The notes below the pieces were generated by a model, which worked only from the letters and a program-made list of their open reading frames with translations, searched no databases and was not told the DNA's origin. 64,000 bases of DNA from Oharaeibacter diazotrophicus (GTDB lineage: Bacteria; Pseudomonadota; Alphaproteobacteria; Rhizobiales; Pleomorphomonadaceae), in assembly GCF_004362745.1 (NCBI RefSeq), contig NZ_SNXY01000006.1, positions 1,364,001-1,428,000 on the forward strand, written 5' to 3'. Below, piece after piece: positions 57,745 through 64,000 of this stretch. A program made the translations under genes and the position numbers. Positions within the stretch are counted from its first letter, which is position 1. Each line of letters starts with the position of its first letter.

Positions 57745-58875
57745 TCAGCGGTCCTTGGGGTCGAGCGCGTCGCGCAGGCCGTCGCCGAGGAAGTTCAGCG
57801 CGAACAGCGTGACCACGAAGAACGCCGACGGGAAGATCAGCAGCCAGGGCGAAGCCTGCATCGCGGCCGAGCCCTCGGCGATCAGCGTGCCCCAGCTCGT
57901 CAGCGGCTCCTGGACCCCGAGACCGAGGAAGGACAGGAAGCTCTCGAGCAGGATCACCTGCGGCACCAGCACGGTGACGAAGACGACCACCGGGCCGATC
58001 GTGTTGGGCACCACGTGGCGGCGGATGATCGCCGCGGTCGAAAGGCCCATGGCGTTGGCGGCCTCGACGTATTCGCGCCGCTTGATCGACAGCGTCTGGC
58101 CGCGGACGATGCGGGCCATGTCGAGCCACTCAATCGCGCCGATCGCCACGAAGATCAGCACGAAGTGGCGGCCGAAGAACACCACCAGCATGATCACGAA
58201 GAACATGAAGGGCAGCGAGTAGAGGATCTCGACGAGGCGCATCATCACGTTGTCGACCCGGCCGCCGACGTAGCCGGAGATCGCGCCGTAGGCGACGCCG
58301 ATCACCAGCGACACCAGCGTCGCCAGGATGCCGACGGTCAGCGAGATCTGGCCGCCGATCATCACGCGCACGAACAGGTCGCGGCCGTTGCGGTCGGTGC
58401 CCATCGGGAAATACTGGCGATTCACCGTGCCGGTGACCACCAGCGTCCGGCCGTCGTCCAGCGTTTCGGCGACGGTCGCGCCGTCGAACTCGTCCGGACG
58501 GTCGAGATAGCGGGTGACGCGCGGGTCGATCGGCGCGTCCTTGACGAGGCGGGCGGTGTAGGTCGAGCCCTCGACGTCGAACGCCTCCAGCTTGACCCGG
58601 CCGCGGTCGGCGGCGGTGGTCATCACCTTCGTCAGCGTGTCCTCGAGCGGATAGGGCTCGAGGCTCGGGGGTACGCCGACGTAGCTCGGGAAGATCTCGT
58701 CGTAGCGGTGCGGGTAGACGAGCGGCCCGAACACGCAGACGAGCGAGACCAGCGCCAGCACGACGAGGCTGGTCATGGCGGCGGCGTTGCGGCGGAGCCG
58801 GGCGAGCGCGATCGAGCCGAGGCTCTGGCCCTTGCCGGCGGAGGCCGGCGGCATGGCGGCGGCGGCGTCACTCAT
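57745..58875 (-). CDS. Peptide ABC transporter permease (OppC/YejE-like) with long periplasmic insert
   Basis: A 376-residue inner-membrane permease, longer than the usual 280-310. After TM1 (MTSLVVLALVSLVCVFGPLV) a polar stretch of about 100 residues (60-155) is inserted before the common part that begins HPMGTDRNGRDLFVRVMIGG-like (here FPMGTDRNGRDLF). Five more TM segments follow, with the EAA loop EAANAMGLSTAAIIRRHVVPN. The insert probably faces the periplasm and may touch the binding protein. Start ATG 58875 overlaps the oppB-like stop by 8 bp. Confidence 0.92.
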   Translation of the reverse strand: MSDAAAAMPPASAGKGQSLGSIALARLRRNAAAMTSLVVLALVSLVCVFGPLVYPHRYDEIFPSYVGVPPSLEPYPLEDTLTKVMTTAADRGRVKLEAFDVEGSTYTARLVKDAPIDPRVTRYLDRPDEFDGATVAETLDDGRTLVVTGTVNRQYFPMGTDRNGRDLFVRVMIGGQISLTVGILATLVSLVIGVAYGAISGYVGGRVDNVMMRLVEILYSLPFMFFVIMLVVFFGRHFVLIFVAIGAIEWLDMARIVRGQTLSIKRREYVEAANAMGLSTAAIIRRHVVPNTIGPVVVFVTVLVPQVILLESFLSFLGLGVQEPLTSWGTLIAEGSAAMQASPWLLIFPSAFFVVTLFALNFLGDGLRDALDPKDR

Positions 58876-59791
58876 AGCGCACCCTCGGGTCGATCACGGC
58901 GTAGAGGATGTCGACGATCAGGTTGAAGACCACGATGAACACCGAGATCAGCACCACGGTGCCCATCACCAGCGTATAGTCGCGGTTGAGCGCGCCGAGC
59001 ACGAAGTAACGGCCGACGCCGGGCAGCGAGAAGATCGTCTCGACCACCACGGAACCGGTGAGGAGACCGGCGGCCGCGGGGCCGAGATAGCTGACGGCCG
59101 GCATCAGCGCGGCGCGCAGCGCATGGCGCACCACCACGGAGCGGGCCGGCAGGCCGTAGGCGCGGGCGGTGCGGACGTGGTCGGCGCGCAGCGCCTCGAT
59201 CATCGAGCCGCGGGTCAGGCGGGCGAACACCGCGAGCTGCGGCAGCGCCAGCGCGACCATCGGCAGCACGAGGTCGTCGAAGCCGCCGTTGCCCCAGCCG
59301 CCGGCCGGAACCAGCCGCAGCATCACGGCGAACACCAGCGACAGCACGGGGCCGACGACGAAGTTCGGCACCGTCGTGCCGATCGTCGCCATCGACATCA
59401 CCGCGTAGTCGATCGCCGAGTTCTGGCGCAGTGCCGCGAAGGTGCCGACGGCGATTCCGCCGATCACCGAGATCACCAGGGCGAAGGAGCCGAGGATCAC
59501 CGAATAGGGCAGCGCCTGCAGGATGAGTTCGGCGACGGTATAGTCGCGGTAGACGAAGCTCGGGCCGAAGTCGCCGTGGAGGACGTTCCAGAGATAGTGG
59601 ACGTACTGGACGACGAGCGGCTGGTCGAGTTCGTAGACGCGGTTCAGGTTGGCGAGAACCTGGGGCTCGAGCGGACGTTCCAGGTTGAACGGTCCGCCGG
59701 GCGCGATCCGCATCAGGAAGAAGGACAGCGTGACGACGATGAACAGGGTCGGCACCGCCGACACGAGCCGCCGGAGGGCGAAGGCGAGCAT
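58868..59791 (-). CDS. Peptide ABC transporter permease (OppB-like)
   Basis: A 307-residue inner-membrane permease with six TM segments, starting MLAFALRRLVSAVPTLFIVVTLSFFLMRI. Family features: APGGPFNLERPL, the periplasmic LDQPLVVQYVHYLWNVLHGDFGPSF, and the EAA loop TARAYGLPARSVVVRHALRAALMP. ATG 59791 follows GAGGGGAG. It lies 144 bp downstream of oppA, with a strong hairpin between, and overlaps the oppC-like gene. Confidence 0.95.
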   Translation of the reverse strand: MLAFALRRLVSAVPTLFIVVTLSFFLMRIAPGGPFNLERPLEPQVLANLNRVYELDQPLVVQYVHYLWNVLHGDFGPSFVYRDYTVAELILQALPYSVILGSFALVISVIGGIAVGTFAALRQNSAIDYAVMSMATIGTTVPNFVVGPVLSLVFAVMLRLVPAGGWGNGGFDDLVLPMVALALPQLAVFARLTRGSMIEALRADHVRTARAYGLPARSVVVRHALRAALMPAVSYLGPAAAGLLTGSVVVETIFSLPGVGRYFVLGALNRDYTLVMGTVVLISVFIVVFNLIVDILYAVIDPRVRYE

Positions 59792-59890
59792 CCGGGCACT
59801 CCCCTCGGAGGGATGACGACGACCGTCGGCGCCCCGCCGCGGGCCGGCCGGAGCCGGGACGGCGGAGCGGGAGCGGCGTGCGGAGACCAC

Positions 59891-59927
59891 GCCGACCGGC
59901 CCGCTCCGAAGGAGCGGGCCGGTCGGC
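59891..59927 (-). terminator. 17-bp intercistronic hairpin between oppA and oppB
   Basis: GCCGACCGGCCCGCTCC (59891-59907), loop GAA, then GGAGCGGGCCGGTCGGC (59911-59927): a perfect stem located 8 bp after the oppA stop. In ABC operons such a structure after the binding-protein gene usually stabilises its mRNA or partly ends transcription, so more binding protein than permease is made. Confidence 0.7.
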
Positions 59928-59935
59928 GGAGGCGG

Positions 59936-61531
59936 TCATTCCACCGAGAGATACTTGGTGAGGTGCTCGTTGACGGCGTTGTTCTCGAAGCCCTTGACCT
60001 TGCGGTTGACGAGCCAGAGCGAGCCGTTGTTGAGGAACGGCGTGGTCGGCTGCTCGCGGGCGTAGATCGCCTCGGCCTCGGCCATCACCTTCATGCGCTC
60101 GGCCGGGTCGCGGATCTCGTAGGACTTCTTCATCAGCGCGTCGAACTCGTCGTTCTTCCAGTGGCCGTAGTTGAAGGCCGTGTTGGAGGAGACGAGCAGG
60201 TTCAGGAAGTTCTCCGGGTCGGCGTAGTCGGCCGACCAGCCGGCACGGGCGACGTCGAAGGCGCCGCCCTCTTGGAGGTAGGCGTAGTGCGACTTGACGT
60301 CGAGGTTCTGCATGGTGACCTCGACACCGATCGCCTTCCACATGTCGGCGACGGCGGTGGCCACCTTCTTGTGGTTCTCGGAGGTGTTGTAGCGGATGTC
60401 GACCTTGAGCGGCTTGCCGCCCTCGCCGAAGCCGGCCTCCTTCAGGAGTTCCTTGGCCTTGTCCTCGCGGTCGAGTTGGTCCATCGACGCGAAGTCGGCC
60501 TCGGCCGGGGTGTAGCCCTCCATGCCCGGCGGCACGAAGGCGTAGCTCGGCAGATAGGAGTTGGTGAAGATCTTCTCCGACAGGAAGTCGCGGTCGACCG
60601 CCATCGACAGCGCCTGACGGACGCGGACGTCGTCGAACGGCGGCTTGCGGGTGTCGAAGACGTAGTAGTAGGTTGCCAGATTCGGGGCGACCTTGATCTG
60701 GTCCTCGCCGAGCTTGCCCTTGAGGAAGTCGAGCTGGTCGGCCTGGAACTGGTAGACCACGTCGAGCTCGCCGGCCTCGAACATGCGCTCGGTGGCAGCC
60801 ATGTCCTCGGACGGGTTGTAGATCACCTTGTCGATCTTGACGCTCGCGGCATCCCAGTATTCGGGATTCTTGACCGCGGTGATGTGGTCGTTGGCGACGT
60901 ACTCGGTCAGCTTGAACGCGCCGTTCGAGACCATGTTGCCGGGCTTGGTGAACTCGGCGCCGAACTTCTGCACGTTGGCGGGATTGACCGGCAGCGCCGC
61001 GTAATGGGTGGCGAGCTGCAGGAAGTAGGGGGTCGGGCGCTCCAGCGTGACCTCGAGCGTCTTCGGCGCGACCGCCTTGACGCCGAGCGTATCGACCGCG
61101 GCCTTGCCGGTGTTGATCGCCTCGGCGTTCTTCACCGGATAGAGGATGGTGGCGTATTCGGCCGCTTCCTTGGGATCGAGCAGCCGGCGCCACGCGAACA
61201 CGAAGTCGTCGGCGACCACCGGCGAGCCGTCCGACCACTTGGCGTTCTCGCGCAGCTTGAACGTGTAGACCGTGCCGTCGTCGGACAGCGTCCAGCTCTC
61301 GGCGACGCCGGGGATCACCTCGCCCTTGTTGTCGTAGACCGTCAGGCCCTCGAACAGGTCGCGCACCACGAAGCCCTCGATGTCGATCGAGATGTGGGCC
61401 TGGTCGAGCGTCTGCGGCTCGCCGCCGTTGCCGCGGCGCAGGACGGTTTCGGCGGCCGCGGGCAGCGCGGACAGCACGGTGCCGGCGAGGAGGGCGGCGG
61501 CGATGCCGCGGGCGAGCACGATCCTGGTCAT
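59936..61531 (-). CDS. oppA: Peptide ABC transporter substrate-binding protein (OppA-like)
   Basis: A 531-residue periplasmic binding protein of the SBP_bac_5 family. The signal peptide (residues 2-27, MTRIVLARGIAAALLAGTVLSALPAAAE as motif order) is followed by ETVLRRGNGGEPQTLDQAHISIDIEGFVVRDLFEGL, and then the diagnostic FKLRENAKWSDGSPVVADDFVFAWRR and RVRQALSMAVDRDFL. No lipobox Cys is present, so it is probably soluble. GGAGG precedes ATG 61531. The overall look is closest to OppA/MppA, suggesting oligopeptides. It heads the leftward operon. Confidence 0.93.
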   Translation of the reverse strand: MTRIVLARGIAAALLAGTVLSALPAAAETVLRRGNGGEPQTLDQAHISIDIEGFVVRDLFEGLTVYDNKGEVIPGVAESWTLSDDGTVYTFKLRENAKWSDGSPVVADDFVFAWRRLLDPKEAAEYATILYPVKNAEAINTGKAAVDTLGVKAVAPKTLEVTLERPTPYFLQLATHYAALPVNPANVQKFGAEFTKPGNMVSNGAFKLTEYVANDHITAVKNPEYWDAASVKIDKVIYNPSEDMAATERMFEAGELDVVYQFQADQLDFLKGKLGEDQIKVAPNLATYYYVFDTRKPPFDDVRVRQALSMAVDRDFLSEKIFTNSYLPSYAFVPPGMEGYTPAEADFASMDQLDREDKAKELLKEAGFGEGGKPLKVDIRYNTSENHKKVATAVADMWKAIGVEVTMQNLDVKSHYAYLQEGGAFDVARAGWSADYADPENFLNLLVSSNTAFNYGHWKNDEFDALMKKSYEIRDPAERMKVMAEAEAIYAREQPTTPFLNNGSLWLVNRKVKGFENNAVNEHLTKYLSVE

Positions 61532-61704
61532 CTGGATTTGCCTCCATTGTTCTGCTGCCGGCGGCGGGCCGTTCACGTTCCGGAACTCCCCTGGTCACCC
61601 GCCACCGACGGTCGGCATACGCTAAGCCTTGCCGCGCCGACGGCAAGACGGAAAAGCACCTGTCGTTGCGTCATGTGGAAACACTTGCGCGAAAAAGCAG
61701 CAAA

Positions 61705-61732
61705 GCTGCCGACGAAGAGCTTCGCCGGCAGC
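61705..61732 (-). terminator. Terminator after the PuuE-type gene
   Basis: On the minus strand, a 12-bp stem with one mismatch (61732-61721 with 61716-61705, loop of 4) is followed by TTTGCTGCTTTTTC. It lies 47 bp beyond the stop of the deacetylase gene and 174 bp upstream of oppA, so it separates the two units. Confidence 0.7.
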
Positions 61733-61778
61733 AATATTTCCCGTTGTCCAACGGCAGCTTGCGGAACGTGTCGCGCGC

Positions 61779-62690
61779 TCAGGCCGGCTTGTGGTGCGCG
61801 ATCCAGTGCCACGCGATGTCGATGCGCCGCGGCAACCAGACCTTGTCGTGCGAGAGCACGTAGTCGAGGAAGCGCGCGAGCGCGGCGACGCGGCCCGGGC
61901 GGCCGACGAGGCGGCAGTGGAGACCGACGTTGAGCAGCTTCGGACTGCCGGCCGCGCCTTCGGCGTAGAGCACGTCGAAGCTGTCCTTCAGGTAGTTGAA
62001 GAACTGGTCGCCGGCATTGAAGCCCTGGTTGGTGGCGAAGCGCATGTCGTTGGTGTCGAGGGTGTAGGGGATCACCAGATGCGGCCCGTTCGGCCCCTCG
62101 AGCCAATATGGCAAATCGTCGGCGTAAGCATCGGACGTATAGAGGAAACCGCCCTCCTCCATCGCGAGGCGGGTGGTGTTCTCCGAGCAGCGGCCGGTGT
62201 ACCAGCCGAGCGGCCGGGCGCCGGTGACCTCCTCGTGGATCCGAATCGCCTCGAGCATGTGCGCGCGCTCGGCCTCGGGCGAAAAGTCCTTGTATTCGAT
62301 CCACTTGAGCCCGTGCGAGGCGATCTCCCAGTCCGCCTCCTTCATCGCCGCGACCACCTCGGGATTGCGGGCGAGCGCGGTGGCGACGCCGTAGACGGTG
62401 ACCGGGACGTTCCTCCCCGTGAACAGCCGCCACAGCCGCCAGAAGCCGGCGCGGGAGCCGTATTCGTAGATCGATTCCATGTTCATGTGGCGCTGGCCCG
62501 GCCAGGGCTGGGCGCCGACGATCTCGCTCAGGAAGGCCTCCGAGGCGGCGTCGCCGTGGAGGATGCAGTTCTCCCCGCCCTCTTCGTAGTTGATCACGAA
62601 CTGGACGGCCACGTTGGCGCCGTCGGGCCAAGCGGCGTCCGGGGCGTTGCGTCCGTAGCCGATGAGGTCGCGGGGATAGTTCGGGTCCAT
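61779..62690 (-). CDS. PuuE-type allantoinase / polysaccharide deacetylase family protein
   Basis: A 303-residue NodB-fold hydrolase of the PuuE group, metal-independent allantoinases of ureide breakdown. Typical sequence: YPRDLIGYGRNAPDAAWPDGA, VQFVINYEEGGENCILHGD, SIYEYGSRAGFWRLWRLF, VTVYGVATALARNPEV, EIASHGLKWIEYKDF and WYTGRCSENTTRL. The real substrate could be allantoin or an N-acyl compound. ATG 62690 is used; an ATG-less extension to 62717 is less likely. Followed by a terminator, with no other purine-catabolism gene in the window. Confidence 0.88.
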   Translation of the reverse strand: MDPNYPRDLIGYGRNAPDAAWPDGANVAVQFVINYEEGGENCILHGDAASEAFLSEIVGAQPWPGQRHMNMESIYEYGSRAGFWRLWRLFTGRNVPVTVYGVATALARNPEVVAAMKEADWEIASHGLKWIEYKDFSPEAERAHMLEAIRIHEEVTGARPLGWYTGRCSENTTRLAMEEGGFLYTSDAYADDLPYWLEGPNGPHLVIPYTLDTNDMRFATNQGFNAGDQFFNYLKDSFDVLYAEGAAGSPKLLNVGLHCRLVGRPGRVAALARFLDYVLSHDKVWLPRRIDIAWHWIAHHKPA

Positions 62691-62766
62691 GGTCGCCGGA
62701 GGTCCTTTCCTTCGCACCCGCGAACGATCGGACAGCCGCGCCGACTTTGCAAGCCGGATCCGACGG

Positions 62767-63036
62767 TTAACGCCCGCCCTCCCCGCCCTCGCCGAGCCGC
62801 ATGACGGCGACGCCCATCGCGACGCTGGCGAGCGTGATCACGAAGCCGGCGGTGACGAGCGCATAGGGAACCAGCGGGGTGTCGTCGCCGGCGACGAGGC
62901 GGCCGAAGCCGCCGACGTCGAGGACGACCAGCCCGGTCGAGACGACGAGCCCGGCGGTGGCGCCGGCGAGCGCGTTGAGGGCGAGCAGGCGGAACAGCGG
63001 CAGCTTCCACACGGGCGCGGAACGGGTCGTGGTCAT
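62767..63036 (-). CDS. Small membrane protein
   Basis: An 89-residue protein starting MTTTRSAPVWKLPLFRLL at ATG 63036, with two hydrophobic helices: ALNALAGATAGLVVSTGLVVLDVG and YALVTAGFVITLASVAMGVAVM. The C-terminus is short, Gly/Glu-rich and cytoplasmic or periplasmic depending on topology. No known motif; similar small two-TM proteins are common in Hyphomicrobiales. Function unknown. Confidence 0.7.
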   Translation of the reverse strand: MTTTRSAPVWKLPLFRLLALNALAGATAGLVVSTGLVVLDVGGFGRLVAGDDTPLVPYALVTAGFVITLASVAMGVAVMRLGEGGEGGR

Positions 63037-63201
63037 CGGCGTTGTCACCTCGCTGCATCCCGATCGGACGCCGTGCAAACGCCGGGAACCATGACCTGGA
63101 TCATGGTGCAAAACGTTAACCCGGTGTTAATCGGCCGTTAACCGAACGACAACCAAACTCGGACCGACCCATTTCGGTCTCAGCTCTACGAGGAGTGCCC
63201 C

Positions 63202-63438
63202 ATGGCGTCCCGGCCCGTCGAGCGTCAGGACCCCGCCGCCCCGCCGTCGCACCATCCGGTCGACGGCCGTTTCGCGATCGCCCGGGCCGAGCTCGAGGCG
63301 ATGCGCGTCTTCCTCGCCGAGCGACGACCATCCTCGGGCCCCGAGGCCCTCGACCTCCTGCGCAAGGCCTTCCCCGCCGCCCCGCTCGCCGAGCGGGTCA
63401 AGGTCGCGACCGAGGCCCGGGCGGTCCGGTTCGGCTGA
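63202..63438 (+). CDS. Small hypothetical protein
   Basis: A 78-residue basic protein starting MASRPVERQDPAAPP at ATG 63202 with AGGAG seven bases upstream. The first 25 residues are Pro-rich; the rest is two predicted amphipathic helices (IARAELEAMRVFLAERR and EALDLLRKAFPAAPLAERVKVATEAR). Not recognised. It is convergent with the pssA-type gene, 4 bp apart. The strong ribosome-binding site supports it as real. Confidence 0.68.
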   Translation: MASRPVERQDPAAPPSHHPVDGRFAIARAELEAMRVFLAERRPSSGPEALDLLRKAFPAAPLAERVKVATEARAVRFG

Positions 63439-63442
63439 CCGC

Positions 63443-64000
63443 TCAGGGCCGGGGATCGGCCGAGGGCCGCGCCTCCGGCTCGTCGTCGTCGTCCTCTTCC
63501 TCGCCCCCCTCCGCGGGCCCCTCGAAACCGACCTCGGCCTCCGGGGTGCCGTGGGCGCGGGCGAGCCGGTTCCACGACCGCCAGCCGAACGGCACGAAGA
63601 CGAGGTAGGCGATGGTGGCCGCCGCCAGCATCTCGAACGGGAAGCTCGCGAACAGCGCCACCGCGGCGACGACGCCGACCAGCACCGGCAGCACGAGATC
63701 GCGCCGGACCCGGCCGAGCTTCTTGCCGGAGAAGGTCGGGATCCGGCTGACCATCAGGAGCGCCACCAGCACCACGTAGACGCCGACCGCCGGCGCCGCC
63801 TCGGGCGGCACCTGGAGCCCGGTCTGGGCGAGGTAGACCGGCAACAGCACGGTGATGGCGCCGGCGGGTGCCGGCACCCCGGTGAAGAAGTTGCCCTGCC
63901 AGGCCGGCTTCTCGGTGTCGAGCATGGCGTTGAAGCGGGCGAGGCGGAGCGCGCCGGCGATCGCGAAGATCATCGCCGCCATCCAGCCGAACGACTTCAC
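63443..64000 (-). CDS. pssA: CDP-diacylglycerol--serine O-phosphatidyltransferase, 5'-truncated by the window edge
   Basis: The visible 185 residues are the C-terminal part of an inner-membrane CDP-alcohol phosphatidyltransferase making phosphatidylserine. GALRLARFNAMLDTEKPAW and FTGVPAPAGA match the part of PssA just after the catalytic D..DG..AR..G...D...D motif, which must lie beyond the window. About five hydrophobic segments follow. The last 35 residues are very acidic (EGGEEEDDDDEPEARP), unusual for the family core. In rhizobia psd normally precedes pssA on the same strand; that would lie to the right. Confidence 0.85.
   Translation of the reverse strand: MKSFGWMAAMIFAIAGALRLARFNAMLDTEKPAWQGNFFTGVPAPAGAITVLLPVYLAQTGLQVPPEAAPAVGVYVVLVALLMVSRIPTFSGKKLGRVRRDLVLPVLVGVVAAVALFASFPFEMLAAATIAYLVFVPFGWRSWNRLARAHGTPEAEVGFEGPAEGGEEEDDDDEPEARPSADPRP

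Overview
The window is high-GC bacterial DNA with dense, compact genes, frequent 4-bp start/stop overlaps and many GTG or TTG starts. Gene content and order (aspS-rnd, ppx-ppk-hda-permease-CDP-alcohol transferase, purM..purN, ppiD-trpD-trpC-moaC-moeA, and an Rkp-1-type capsule locus) point to an alphaproteobacterium of the Hyphomicrobiales (Rhizobiales). I cannot assign a genus from sequence alone. No rRNA, tRNA, CRISPR array, integrase or transposase was recognised.

Layout. 1-1073: 3' part of an unrecognised protein, then a heptamer tandem repeat. 1.4-4.6 kb: aspS and rnd, divergent. 4.9-11.1 kb: a leftward operon-like run (CDP-alcohol phosphatidyltransferase, AI-2E-type permease, hda, ppk, ppx) for lipids, replication control and polyphosphate. 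11.3-14.2 kb: purM and purN with a KpsC-like capsule gene wedged between them by 4-bp overlaps. 14.2-25.6 kb: secreted subtilase, fabI, FAD-linked 2-hydroxyacid dehydrogenase, LysE-type exporter, TIGR02301-type/Nudix/unknown operon, SRAP (YedK), Uma2, dihydroorotase, tpiA. 25.8-32.9 kb: ppiD-like chaperone, trpD, trpC, a small secreted protein, a 2-keto-4-pentenoate hydratase-like enzyme, moaC, moeA.

33.1-41.5 kb is the most unusual part, an accessory region between moeA and prfC. A leftward set encodes a small RiPP-precursor-like peptide, three tandem phage tail-collar-domain proteins and a GNAT acetyltransferase, with a small DUF6916-like gene on the other strand beside it. Divergent from it runs a lasso-peptide-type set: HPr-kinase-like lasso kinase, sulfotransferase, PqqD-like B1 and asparagine-synthetase-like C. 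The transglutaminase-like B2 converges on C. The precursor candidate has a lasso-type leader motif and ends in Ser, the residue known to be phosphorylated in kinase-associated lasso systems, but its leader/core junction is not canonical. No exporter, isopeptidase or phage structural gene accompanies the set. I infer a doubly tailored RiPP (phosphate and sulfate) possibly linked to the collar proteins.

41.6-56.1 kb: prfC, then an Rkp-1-like locus: a 2515-residue single-module reducing polyketide synthase (rkpA-like), an alpha-oxoamine synthase (rkpG-like), a short-chain dehydrogenase (rkpH-like) and two divergent KpsS-like Kdo-transferase/capsule proteins. Together these probably make a special long-chain lipid and attach or export K-antigen capsule. 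56.1-61.5 kb: an oligopeptide ABC transporter operon (oppA-B-C-DF). 61.8-64 kb: a PuuE-type polysaccharide deacetylase, two small proteins and the 3' part of pssA.
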